Below, piece after piece: positions 25,627 to 34,264 of a DNA stretch of 64,000 nucleotides; within the stretch, counting starts at the first letter, position 1; every line of letters begins with the position of its first letter. A model generated the notes under the pieces. It saw only the letters and a list, made by a program, of their open reading frames with translations. It had not been told where the DNA came from and searched no databases. The position numbers and the translations under genes were made by a program. Source of the DNA: Bacillota bacterium (lineage in GTDB: Bacteria > Bacillota > Clostridia > Acetivibrionales > JAEZXR01); assembly GCA_023419605.1 (NCBI GenBank), contig JAEZXR010000020.1, positions 69,565 to 133,564 of the forward strand. The letters are read 5' to 3'.

Positions 25627-27516
25627 ATGGCGCAATATGCCTGGATAATTCCTACATTACCTTTTTTATCCTTTTTAGGTATTGTGTTTCTTTTTAAAAA
25701 GGCAAAAATGTTGAGTGCTATAACGGCTCTTGTTTCCGTAACTGCTTCCTTTGTGATTTCAGTGATTTTATTGTTGGAAAAAGTGGCTAACCCTGAAAAG
25801 ACGGAAATTGCCATAGATTGGTTGAAGTTATCCCCTACAGGTGCATTGAAAGGGCTGAATCTGCAAATGGGGCTTCTGATTGACCCCTTGACGACAGTGA
25901 TGCTTTTCGTTGTTACGTTTGTAGCGATGCTGGTCATTCTTTTCTCCATCGGATATATGAAAGGAGACGAAGGCTATTCACGATATTTTGCTTTCCTCTC
26001 TCTCTTCACTTTCTCCATGCTGGGTTTGGTGGTGGCCAATAATTACTTCCAAATCTTTGTTTTCTGGGAGTTGGTCGGGCTCAGTTCCTATCTTTTAATT
26101 GGCTTTTGGTTTCATAAACCTTCGGCGGCGGAAGCCAGCAAAAAAGCCTTTATTACAAACCGCTGGGCCGACTTTGGGTTCATGCTGGGTATTATTTTAC
26201 TGTTTGTACACTTCGGCACCTTTAATTTCGGTGAACTGGAAGCTTCTATCAAAACCTCTGCTGATGTGGCTTTTCTGACGCTAGCAGGAATTTTGGTCTT
26301 CATCGGGCCTGTGGGTAAATCCGCACAGTTTCCGCTGCACGTATGGCTTCCGGATGCCATGGAAGGTCCTACACCCGTGAGTGCACTGATTCACGCGGCG
26401 ACCATGGTTGCTGCAGGAGTATACCTGGTGGCACGCGGATATATTCTGTTTGCCAGTGTGGAAACCGTTCTTCATGTCATCGCGTATTTGGGTGGATTTA
26501 CAGCGCTGTTTGCAGCATCCATCGCCCTTGTACAGAAGGATATCAAGAGGATATTGGCTTTCTCTACCTTGAGCCAGCTGGGATATATGATGATGGCCCT
26601 GGGGGTCGGAAGCATGACGGCCGGAATGTTCCATCTGACGACTCATGCTTTCTTTAAAGCCCTGCTCTTCCTGGGTGCAGGAAGTGTCATTCATGCATTG
26701 AATGAACAGGATATCTTTAAGATGGGTGGAATCAGAAAGAAAATGCCCGTTACCACCTGGACCTTTATCATTGGCTCCCTGGCTTTGGCAGGAGTATTTC
26801 CACTGGCCGGCTTCTGGAGTAAGGATGAGATTTTAACGGCTACTTTGCACCATAATTTTACCGGGTTGTTTATTCTGGCAGTTCTGGTTGCATTTATGAC
26901 TTCCTTCTATATGTTCCGTTTGATCTTCGTAGCATTCCTGGGTGAAAAAAGATCGGATCACCATGCTCATGAATCTCCATGGACCATGAAGCTGCCGCTG
27001 ATTCTGCTGTCCTGTTTTGCAGTAGCAGCAGGGTTTGTTAACTCTCCGTTGTTTTATGATATTTTCGGCAAAAGCTTCGGTACACTGATTTTTTATGGAG
27101 AGGCAGAAGTACCCCATTTGAATCTACTGGTGGCAGGATTGTCTACAGTGATTTCCTTGGGGGGAATTTGCACTGCATGGCTCATTTACGGGAAAAAACT
27201 TTTGGATCCTGCAAAGACAGCCAAAAAGTACAGTGGCTTATACAATCTGCTTTATAATAAGTACTATATTGATAATATATACAACTGGCTTTTTGATAAA
27301 GTCATGATACTGACGGGCAGGCTGTTTGACTTTATTGACCATGCCGTAATCGACGGTTTCTTCGACGGGGTGGCAAAGTCAACCCGTGCAGTGGGTAAAA
27401 AACTGCGGCTTACTCAAACCGGCGTACTTCAGAGCTATGCACTTGTGGTGTTTGGTGCAGTGGTGATTATCATCGTGGTAATGTATATGCCAACACTGGT
27501 GGGAGGTATAAAATGA
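25627..27516 (+). CDS. nuoL: complex I subunit L, antiporter-like pump
   Basis: 629 residues, about sixteen membrane segments. The proton-channel core is complete: FVFWELVGLSSYLLIGFW, VGKSAQFPLHVWLPDAMEGP, SALIHAATMVAAGVYL, LAFSTLSQLGYMM and HAFFKALLFLGAG. The C-terminal section includes the lateral helix region (YNKYYIDNIYNWLFD) that binds the membrane arm together. It overlaps nuoM by four bases. Confidence 0.96.
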   Translation: MAQYAWIIPTLPFLSFLGIVFLFKKAKMLSAITALVSVTASFVISVILLLEKVANPEKTEIAIDWLKLSPTGALKGLNLQMGLLIDPLTTVMLFVVTFVAMLVILFSIGYMKGDEGYSRYFAFLSLFTFSMLGLVVANNYFQIFVFWELVGLSSYLLIGFWFHKPSAAEASKKAFITNRWADFGFMLGIILLFVHFGTFNFGELEASIKTSADVAFLTLAGILVFIGPVGKSAQFPLHVWLPDAMEGPTPVSALIHAATMVAAGVYLVARGYILFASVETVLHVIAYLGGFTALFAASIALVQKDIKRILAFSTLSQLGYMMMALGVGSMTAGMFHLTTHAFFKALLFLGAGSVIHALNEQDIFKMGGIRKKMPVTTWTFIIGSLALAGVFPLAGFWSKDEILTATLHHNFTGLFILAVLVAFMTSFYMFRLIFVAFLGEKRSDHHAHESPWTMKLPLILLSCFAVAAGFVNSPLFYDIFGKSFGTLIFYGEAEVPHLNLLVAGLSTVISLGGICTAWLIYGKKLLDPAKTAKKYSGLYNLLYNKYYIDNIYNWLFDKVMILTGRLFDFIDHAVIDGFFDGVAKSTRAVGKKLRLTQTGVLQSYALVVFGAVVIIIVVMYMPTLVGGIK

Positions 27517-29021
27517 TGGGCTTTCCAATTCTTTCGATCATACTTCTGGCACCTATTATTGGGGCTATACTGATACTCTGTGCTCCCAAAGGGAATGACA
27601 GAGCGGTTAAAATACTGGCGGCTGTTTTTTCATCCGTTTCCCTGCTTCTTGCTGTAATTGCCTTTTTCTCCTATGACAAAGCGCTGGGAGGCATGCAGTT
27701 TAATGAGACCATCACCTGGGTTCAGAATTTCGGAATTAGCTATAGTCTGGGTGTTGACGGACTCAGCATGTCCATGGTCCTGCTGACTGCAATCATCCTG
27801 TTTTGCGGTGTTTTTGTTTCCTGGGGCCTTGAACACAGGGTAAAGGAGTTCTTCTTTTACATGCTGGTGCTGGTAGGCGGCGTACTGGGCGTATTCATGT
27901 CCAGGGATCTATTCTTCCTATACCTCTTCCTGGAAGTCGCTTTGATTCCCAAGTTTATTTTGATCACTGTCTGGGGAAGTAAAAACAAGGAATATGCTGC
28001 CATGAAGTACACTTTGTACCTGCTGTCGGGCAGTGCCGTGGCATTAATCGGTATTATCGCCATTCACTTGTATGCTGCGGACCCAGCCAAAGGAATCGGT
28101 GTAAGCACTTTTGATATTATGCAGCTGGCGACCGTTCAATTTGATGCGGGTTTCCAGAAATTTGCCTTCTTCGTTCTGCTGCTTGGTTTTGGTATCCTGG
28201 TTCCCATATGGCCCCTTCACCGGTGGACACCGGATGGACACTCGGCAGCTCCTACGGCCATCAGTATGCTTCTGGCCGGTGTTATCATGAAGCTGGGTGG
28301 TTATACCCTTATTCGTGTAGGGGTTAACCTGTTCCCGGAAGGGGCAGCGTATTGGGCGCCCCTGATCGCAGTCCTGGCGACGGTGAGCGCTGTCTACATC
28401 GCTTTGGTGGCTCTGGTGCAAAAGGATCTCAAATATGTGGTAGCAAACTCTTCCGTAAGCCATATGGGTTATGTCCTTATGGGTGTGGCATCACTGAATG
28501 CGGTATCCATGGACGGGGCGGCAGGACAGATGTTTGCCCATGGTATTATGGCAGCATTGTTCTTTGCTCTGGTGGGGAATATGTATACCAAAACCCATAC
28601 CCGGACGATTTCGGATTTTGGAGGACTGGCGCATCAAATGCCCAGGGTTGCTGTGGCGTTTATCATTGCAGGTATGGCATCCCTCGGACTTCCGGGAACC
28701 TTCAATTTTGTGGCGGAGTTTTCGATTTTTACGGGGTCGATACAGGTATACCCTGTACTGGCGGTAATCTCGATCTTTGCAGTAGTTATCACGGCGATTT
28801 ATGTTTTGAGGGTTGTACAGAAAGTATTTTTTGGGCCTAGAAACCCAAAGTGGGACCACATTCAAGATGCCAAAGGCATCGAGATGATCCCTATCGTTCT
28901 CCTGGCAGGCATTCTTTTGGTATTGGGCTTCTTGCCTGGTTTTATCATGGATATGATAAACAGTGGGATCGTACCTATTACGCAAAAGTTAGTAAACATA
29001 GCGGTAGGAGGGATTTTCTAA
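27513..29021 (+). CDS. nuoM: complex I subunit M, antiporter-like pump
   Basis: 502 residues, about fourteen membrane segments. Signature stretches: YLFLEVALIPKFILI, the region of WPLHRWTPDGHSAAPTAISM, MLLAGVIMKLGGYTLIR and VANSSVSHMGYVLMG. Start and stop overlap or abut nuoL and nuoN, consistent with tight translational coupling. Confidence 0.96.
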   Translation: MMGFPILSIILLAPIIGAILILCAPKGNDRAVKILAAVFSSVSLLLAVIAFFSYDKALGGMQFNETITWVQNFGISYSLGVDGLSMSMVLLTAIILFCGVFVSWGLEHRVKEFFFYMLVLVGGVLGVFMSRDLFFLYLFLEVALIPKFILITVWGSKNKEYAAMKYTLYLLSGSAVALIGIIAIHLYAADPAKGIGVSTFDIMQLATVQFDAGFQKFAFFVLLLGFGILVPIWPLHRWTPDGHSAAPTAISMLLAGVIMKLGGYTLIRVGVNLFPEGAAYWAPLIAVLATVSAVYIALVALVQKDLKYVVANSSVSHMGYVLMGVASLNAVSMDGAAGQMFAHGIMAALFFALVGNMYTKTHTRTISDFGGLAHQMPRVAVAFIIAGMASLGLPGTFNFVAEFSIFTGSIQVYPVLAVISIFAVVITAIYVLRVVQKVFFGPRNPKWDHIQDAKGIEMIPIVLLAGILLVLGFLPGFIMDMINSGIVPITQKLVNIAVGGIF

Positions 29022-29022
29022 T

Positions 29023-30450
29023 ATGAATTACAATGCGGTTTTTATCGACTTGTTGACAGTTTGCCTGGCGGTGGCCCTGGTTATCATCGGATTGGTTTTG
29101 CCCCAAGAGCGAAGAAAAGCGACTGGATTTATCGCAATTCCTTCGTTAGTGGTGATTCTGATCATCAGCTTTTTCCTCCAGGGGAATGAAGGAATTACAT
29201 TTTTCAATGGCCTATATGTTTCGGATGCGTTATCGACATATTTGAAACAGATATTCCTGGTAGGTGCGATTCTGGTGTCGATTCTATCCTTGACGGAGGT
29301 AGAGCGGTTCAAGGATAACAAGGGGGAATTTTTTGCACTGATCGTTTTTGCTCTTTCCGGCATGATGATACTGGCTTCCTCCAACGATTTTATTACGCTC
29401 TATATCGGGCTTGAACTGATGACTATCGCCATGATCATCATGACTTCCTACCAGAAGCAGAATATAAAGTCTTCGGAAGCAGGAATCAAATACCTTCTGT
29501 TGAGTGCGATCTCTTCCGGTGTGCTTTTATATGGAATAAGCTTGCTGTACGGACTCAGCGGTTCGCTGAATTTTGCGGAGATCGTAAAACACTTCGAAAC
29601 TTCTGAAATCAATCTGGGCTTGGTGGTAGCAGTGATCATGATTTTGGCCGGTTTTGGCTTTAAGATTTCTGCGGTACCTTTCCATATGTGGTCTCCGGAT
29701 GTATATGAAGGAGCTCCAACTGCTGTAACGGCATTCCTTGCCGTTGGTTCAAAAGCCGCAGGCTTTGCCATGATCCTGCGGGTATTTTTCCAGGCGCTGC
29801 CTACCGCATTCCAGCCATTTATTATACTGGTAGTGGTATTAGCGTGTATGACGATGATCCTGGGAAACCTGGTGGCTATTCCACAGAAAAACATCAAAAG
29901 GATGCTGGCATATTCCAGCATATCCCATGCAGGATATATTCTTTTAGGTTTGGTGGCTTTCACAAAGATGGGAGTGGGCTCCATCCTGTTTTATCTGCTC
30001 CTGTATATATTTGCTAACATTGGTGCTTTTGCTGCCGTCATGGCTGTTTCGGGTCAATCGGATAGTAACGATATCTCAGATTTTGCGGGCATGTGGAAGC
30101 GGTCTCCTTTCATCACAGGGGTTCTGCTGCTTAGCCTACTTTCTCTGGCGGGAATTCCACCGGCAGCCGGATTTATCGGTAAGTTCTTCCTGTTTCGCTC
30201 CATCATACAGGAAGGGTATATCTGGCTGGCATTTCTGGCGATTGCTATGAGTGTGGTTTCCATCTATTACTACATCAATGTCATAAGGGTCATGCTGATT
30301 GGAGAAGCTGCTAGTGATACTGCGGTTCGTGTACCTGTACACCTTAAACTGGTAATGATTTTGTCGGCGGCCATGACCTTGTTTATGGGTATATATCCGG
30401 GTCCTATGCTTGAGTGGGCAAATAATGTGGCTTCACAATTTATCAAGTAA
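29023..30450 (+). CDS. nuoN: complex I subunit N, antiporter-like pump
   Basis: 475 residues, about fourteen membrane segments: LYIGLELMTIAMIIM, KISAVPFHMWSPDVYEGAPT, KRMLAYSSISHAGYILLG and LLSLAGIPPAAGFIGKF. It is the last nuo gene. No nuoE, nuoF or nuoG is found before, within or after the operon in this window. Confidence 0.96.
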   Translation: MNYNAVFIDLLTVCLAVALVIIGLVLPQERRKATGFIAIPSLVVILIISFFLQGNEGITFFNGLYVSDALSTYLKQIFLVGAILVSILSLTEVERFKDNKGEFFALIVFALSGMMILASSNDFITLYIGLELMTIAMIIMTSYQKQNIKSSEAGIKYLLLSAISSGVLLYGISLLYGLSGSLNFAEIVKHFETSEINLGLVVAVIMILAGFGFKISAVPFHMWSPDVYEGAPTAVTAFLAVGSKAAGFAMILRVFFQALPTAFQPFIILVVVLACMTMILGNLVAIPQKNIKRMLAYSSISHAGYILLGLVAFTKMGVGSILFYLLLYIFANIGAFAAVMAVSGQSDSNDISDFAGMWKRSPFITGVLLLSLLSLAGIPPAAGFIGKFFLFRSIIQEGYIWLAFLAIAMSVVSIYYYINVIRVMLIGEAASDTAVRVPVHLKLVMILSAAMTLFMGIYPGPMLEWANNVASQFIK

Positions 30451-30451
30451 G

Positions 30452-30592
30452 GCGCCGTAAAATAATTAGCTGGTCTTTTTTGCGGGCCCGCCATGGGCTG
30501 GTCGCAAGCACTGCTTGCTGCTCGCCTATGCATCCTAGCATCCATGAAGGGTGTAGCAAAATTATAGACCGGGTTATTATTTTACAAGTCCT
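30452..30592. repeat. ~140-base element with inverted ends between nuoN and the NDH-2 gene
   Basis: GTAAAATAATTAGCTGGTCT near 30458 is matched in inverse by AGACCGGGTTATTATTTTAC near 30569-30588. Between them lie a GCGGGCCCGC palindrome and GCAAGCACTGCTTGC. The outer ends can form a ~20-bp stem with few mismatches. It may be a large processing or attenuation hairpin, or a small non-coding mobile element; I cannot tell which. Confidence 0.55.
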
Positions 30593-30622
30593 AAATCTAA
30601 TAAGTATTGGGGGTCTGTACCG

Positions 30623-32398
30623 TTGGCAAAGAAGGTTTATATTTTAGGTGCCGGGTATGCAGGGATTGAAGCTGCATTAACCCTTTATAAAAAGAAAAAA
30701 AAGAAAGATGACACTGAAATCTATGTGATTGACAGGAACTCTCATCATACTCTCTTTACACTGCTGCATGAGGTTGCAGGCAACAGGGTGGGGGATGAAA
30801 TTGCCCAGGTGCCATTGCAAAATATTTTCCAGTACACGGATATCAAGATTATAAAAGACGAAATCGAAACCATTGATTTCACGAATAATAAACTGGTTTC
30901 CGGTTCTGCGGAATACATCTATGACTATTTGGTAATTTCTTCAGGAAGCGGCCCGGATGACCGGGGTGTAAAGGGTGTGAAAGAAAACAGTTTCACCCTG
31001 TGGTCTGTGGAAGATGCCAAGAAGTTAAAGAATCATGTACAGGATTGCTTTAACCGGGCATTAACGGAGAAAAATAAGGAAAAGCGCAAAGCGCTGCTGA
31101 CCTTTGTGATCGGGGGGGGAGGCTTTACCGGTGTCGAAACAGCGGGGGAACTGTCCCTTTGGACCCGGCAGCTTTGTAAGGAATACAGTATTTCCAGGGA
31201 GGAAGCAAAGGTCGTGGTTGTAGAAGCGCAGCAGAGCATTTTGTCCAATTTGAGTGCGCCCAACCTGAAAAAGTCCCGGGATTATCTGGTGAAAAAATTA
31301 GGGGTTCAGGTACTGGAAGGCTCTGCGGTCGTAGAAGCTGCTCCCGGAGCAGTCAAGCTGGCCTCCGGCACAAGAATTCCAACGAAAACGCTGGTATGGA
31401 CTGCCGGAATAAAAGGGTCAGACCTGGCGGAAAAAATTGATATTGAAGTTGGAGAAGACCAGCGGATTAAAGTGGATGAGTTCACCAATACGCAGTACGA
31501 GAACGTATTTGTAGCCGGGAATGTGGCCCTGCTCAATGCTGGCGACTATTACCTGCCGAAAAAGGTTGAATATGCAAGGCAGACGGGAAGAAGAGCGGCA
31601 AAGAACATCCTTGCTGATATCCGGGGCAAGGAAAAGGATATTTTGCGCCCACAGCTTTTCGGCATTGCTGTATCTATCGGAAGCTTTTTTGCTGTAAGCA
31701 ATTTTATCGGGATCCGGTTCCCACGGTTTCTTTCCATCCTCATAAAGTATTTGATGAATGTGAAGTACCTGTTCGGAATCGGTGGATTTGAACTGGCAAG
31801 CCGGTATTTAAAAGCAGAGATATTTTATAAAAAGCAGAAAAAATTCCTTTTGGAGGAGCACTATTCGAAGCCGACCCTGGCCTACTGGCTAGTACCCATC
31901 CGGTTATTTCTGGGTTATGCCTGGTTGATGGAAGGGATCGCAAAGGTAAAGGAAGGCTGGCTGGAAAGTGCCATGCTGGCTGGACGTGCAGCGGATGCCG
32001 GTACCAGTGCCTCGGTGACCGAGACGGGTGAAAAGGTGTTCCGTATCGTAGCAGACCACACGCCAGGCTGGTATGCCTGGATTGCAGAGACACTCATTGT
32101 TCCTCACGGGCTTTTATTCCAGACCTTGATTGTCATTACGGAAATTGGACTGGGACTGGCTTTTATCTCCGGAACCTTTACTTTCCTGGCAGGTCTGGTG
32201 GCTCTGGGATTGAATGTGAACTTCCTCCTTTCCACAGGCTTGCTTGAAACAACCTGGTGGTATATCCCGGCGGCAATTTGTATGCTGGGTGGAGCTGGAA
32301 GAGCCTTTGGCGTGGATCATTACCTGATTCCCTACATTACCAGGCAGTGGAGATATTTTATAAGAAACAAAAGGATTAAGCTTTGGCTGATTCGTTGA
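30623..32398 (+). CDS. type II NADH dehydrogenase fused to a DoxX-like membrane domain
   Basis: 591 residues. Residues 1-400 form an FAD/NAD(P)H two-dinucleotide-fold enzyme of the NDH-2 type: YILGAGYAGIEAALTL (FAD), VIGGGGFTGVETAGEL (NADH) and YENVFVAGNVALL. Non-pumping NDH-2 passes electrons from NADH to quinone at the membrane surface. Residues ~428-575 add four hydrophobic helices like DoxX/TQO subunits (RLFLGYAWLMEGIAKVKEGW). The start is TTG with GGGGGT upstream. It lies ~170 bases after nuoN, probably under related control. The fusion is clear; the exact acceptor is inference. Confidence 0.85.
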   Translation: MAKKVYILGAGYAGIEAALTLYKKKKKKDDTEIYVIDRNSHHTLFTLLHEVAGNRVGDEIAQVPLQNIFQYTDIKIIKDEIETIDFTNNKLVSGSAEYIYDYLVISSGSGPDDRGVKGVKENSFTLWSVEDAKKLKNHVQDCFNRALTEKNKEKRKALLTFVIGGGGFTGVETAGELSLWTRQLCKEYSISREEAKVVVVEAQQSILSNLSAPNLKKSRDYLVKKLGVQVLEGSAVVEAAPGAVKLASGTRIPTKTLVWTAGIKGSDLAEKIDIEVGEDQRIKVDEFTNTQYENVFVAGNVALLNAGDYYLPKKVEYARQTGRRAAKNILADIRGKEKDILRPQLFGIAVSIGSFFAVSNFIGIRFPRFLSILIKYLMNVKYLFGIGGFELASRYLKAEIFYKKQKKFLLEEHYSKPTLAYWLVPIRLFLGYAWLMEGIAKVKEGWLESAMLAGRAADAGTSASVTETGEKVFRIVADHTPGWYAWIAETLIVPHGLLFQTLIVITEIGLGLAFISGTFTFLAGLVALGLNVNFLLSTGLLETTWWYIPAAICMLGGAGRAFGVDHYLIPYITRQWRYFIRNKRIKLWLIR

Positions 32399-32417
32399 TT
32401 TTGAATGAGTGAAATGA

Positions 32418-32457
32418 GCAACCCTACGTATGATTTGCGCGGGTTGCCTTTTTATTT
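32418..32457 (+). terminator. terminator after the NDH-2 gene
   Basis: GCAACCC and GGGTTGC flank a 16-base loop and are followed by CTTTTTATTT. Confidence 0.85.
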
Positions 32458-32480
32458 CTATTTAGCTCACCGATGGATGA

Positions 32481-32948
32481 AAATTCAATTCTGAAAATGT
32501 ACTTCACGGTGTGTCCATGGGAGGTGCTACGGTCCTGATGACCAGTGGAGAGAATCTGCCGGATAATGTAAAGGCTATTGTTTCGGACTGTGCATATACT
32601 TCAGTAAAGGATCAGTTGGAGTATCAATTAAAAGAAATGTACCATTTGACATCTTTCCCGATGATACAAAGTACAAGCCTCTTAACTAAAATAAGAGCAG
32701 GGTATTCCTTTGAAGAGGCTTCAGCATTGGAACAAGTGGCTAAATCAAAGACACCGATTTTACTTATCCATGGGGACGCAGATGCTTTTGTTCCTTATGA
32801 AATGGTGAACAGATTATATGAGGAATGCCGCAGTGAAAAGGAGATATTTATTGTTCACGATGCTCAACACGGTACTGCATACAGGGACGACAAAGCAGGG
32901 TATGAAAAAAGGGTAACTGAATTTATAAGTAAATATGTGACAAGATAG
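32481..32948 (+). pseudogene. N-terminally truncated alpha/beta hydrolase (YqkD-like)
   Basis: The frame opens after a stop at 32478-32480 and reads straight into LHGVSMGGATVLMTSGE, the nucleophile elbow that normally lies near residue 170 of a ~320-residue enzyme. The catalytic Asp (LLIHGDADAFVP) and His (DAQHGTAY) regions follow, ending FISKYVTR. The lid, oxyanion loop and N-terminal membrane anchor are missing. There is no ribosome site at the GTG 32511. It is best read as the 3' remnant of a deleted gene. Confidence 0.8.
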
Positions 32949-33163
32949 TTTGATGAGAAGCTATTCTATATATAATACAACTGGTAACTGCTGATTGAGA
33001 AATCATGCAGCCAACGATTTTGGAACTGCATCATTTCTCAATCAGCCAAGTTTTATCGTGAATCATATAGCCATGGGCTAAGGATGAACAGCTATCAAAT
33101 TCTTTTTAAGGTTTCCGTGGCCTAAATGGAGCGCAAACAACTTTATTATACTTCTATCAAATA

Positions 33164-33179
33164 TGACTTTCTGTTGTCA
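33164..33179. promoter_or_regulatory. operator-like inverted repeat upstream of the WYL regulator
   Basis: TGACTTTCTGTTGTCA overlaps the promoter region (TATAAT follows at about 33191). The same site, 13 of 16 bases identical and with the same ATA flank, recurs at 34134-34149 ahead of the next gene. Confidence 0.6.
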
Positions 33180-33212
33180 TATAAATCCTGTATAATGTTC
33201 TTGGTGATATAA

Positions 33213-34124
33213 ATGAAAATAAATCGATTGTTGGAAATAACCATTCTTTTGATGAACAAAGGCATGGTGACGGCAAAGGAATTAGCCGACAGATTTGAGG
33301 TATCAACAAGAACAATATACAGGGACATTGACGTGCTTTCTGCTGCTGGAGTCCCGGTTTTTACGAATAAAGGCAACGGCGGCGGGATATCTCTTTTGGA
33401 AAACTACTCCCTTAATAAAGCTCTTATGTCAGAACAGGAAAGCGAAAGCCTGTTTCTCGCTCTTAAGACCTTGCAGGCAACGAAATATCCCGAAATCGAT
33501 GCTGTGCTTAATAAAATTGGCGCGGTGTTTAAAACTGCAGCTTCAAATGATTGGGTATACATTGACTTCTCTCCCTGGAGCAGCAATCCTAATGAATATA
33601 ACAAGTTTATTGACATAAAAAAGTCAATTATTGAACGCAGAGTCATTACCTTTGATTATGTAAATAGTGAAGGAGGAAGAAATCGTCGTAGCATAGAACC
33701 TATGCGGCTCATATTCAAAGGGCAGGCATGGTATTTGTGGGGGTATTGCAGAAGCAGGCGGGATTTTCGTACTTTTCGCATTTCCAGGGTTAAAAATTTG
33801 TCCTTGACCAATGAAGTTTTTAAACGAAGGGCACCTGAAAGTACGGAAAAACAGGAATCTTCCGAGAATACTAAAGGATTGGTAACTCTCAGACTTAGAT
33901 TTTATCCGGAGGTATTGCATAGACTATATGATGATTTTGACGATGAGTTCATTATAAAAAATGCGGATGGTAGTTGTGATGTAACCGTCACTTTTCCTGA
34001 GGATGAGTGGGTATATGGATATATCCTGTCCTTTGGGTGTTTTGCTGAGGTGATGGAGCCGGAGCACATACGGCGGATTGTAGCAGGTCGGATGAGAAAG
34101 TCATTGGAATTTTATGAGAACTAA
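33213..34124 (+). CDS. WYL-domain transcriptional regulator (YafY-type)
   Basis: 303 residues. An N-terminal HTH_11 winged helix (KINRLLEITILLMNKGMVTA, TRTIYRDIDVLSAAGVPV) is followed by a WYL domain (RSIEPMRLIFKGQAWYLWGY near 160-180) and the C-terminal WCX segment. WYL proteins sense nucleic acid or nucleotide ligands and often control stress or defence genes. There is only a weak ribosome site (TTGGTGATATAA). Near-identical 16-base inverted repeats before this gene and before the downstream glycosylase suggest autoregulation and control of that gene. Confidence 0.9.
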   Translation: MKINRLLEITILLMNKGMVTAKELADRFEVSTRTIYRDIDVLSAAGVPVFTNKGNGGGISLLENYSLNKALMSEQESESLFLALKTLQATKYPEIDAVLNKIGAVFKTAASNDWVYIDFSPWSSNPNEYNKFIDIKKSIIERRVITFDYVNSEGGRNRRSIEPMRLIFKGQAWYLWGYCRSRRDFRTFRISRVKNLSLTNEVFKRRAPESTEKQESSENTKGLVTLRLRFYPEVLHRLYDDFDDEFIIKNADGSCDVTVTFPEDEWVYGYILSFGCFAEVMEPEHIRRIVAGRMRKSLEFYEN

Positions 34125-34133
34125 ATTTGAATA

Positions 34134-34149
34134 TGACAGACTGTTGTCA
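34134..34149. promoter_or_regulatory. operator-like inverted repeat upstream of the Nei-like gene
   Basis: TGACAGACTGTTGTCA has perfect TGACA/TGTCA half-sites. A TATAAT lies 14 bases further on (about 34164-34169). It matches the site upstream of the WYL regulator. Confidence 0.6.
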
Positions 34150-34264
34150 ACTTCTCGTGATAGTATAATGATAAGAGAGCCTGAACAATATAAAGAAACT
34201 AGGATGAACATATCAATCATTTACCACGGTTTTACATTAGAACTTGTGAATAGGAGGTAAAATT

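Noticed and set aside
24791..30450. Reading nuoJ-N as an Mrp-type antiporter or an energy-converting hydrogenase
   Set aside because: NuoB, C, D, H and I are all present, NuoD lacks hydrogenase Cys pairs and keeps the quinone-site motif, and MrpD/E/F/G are absent.
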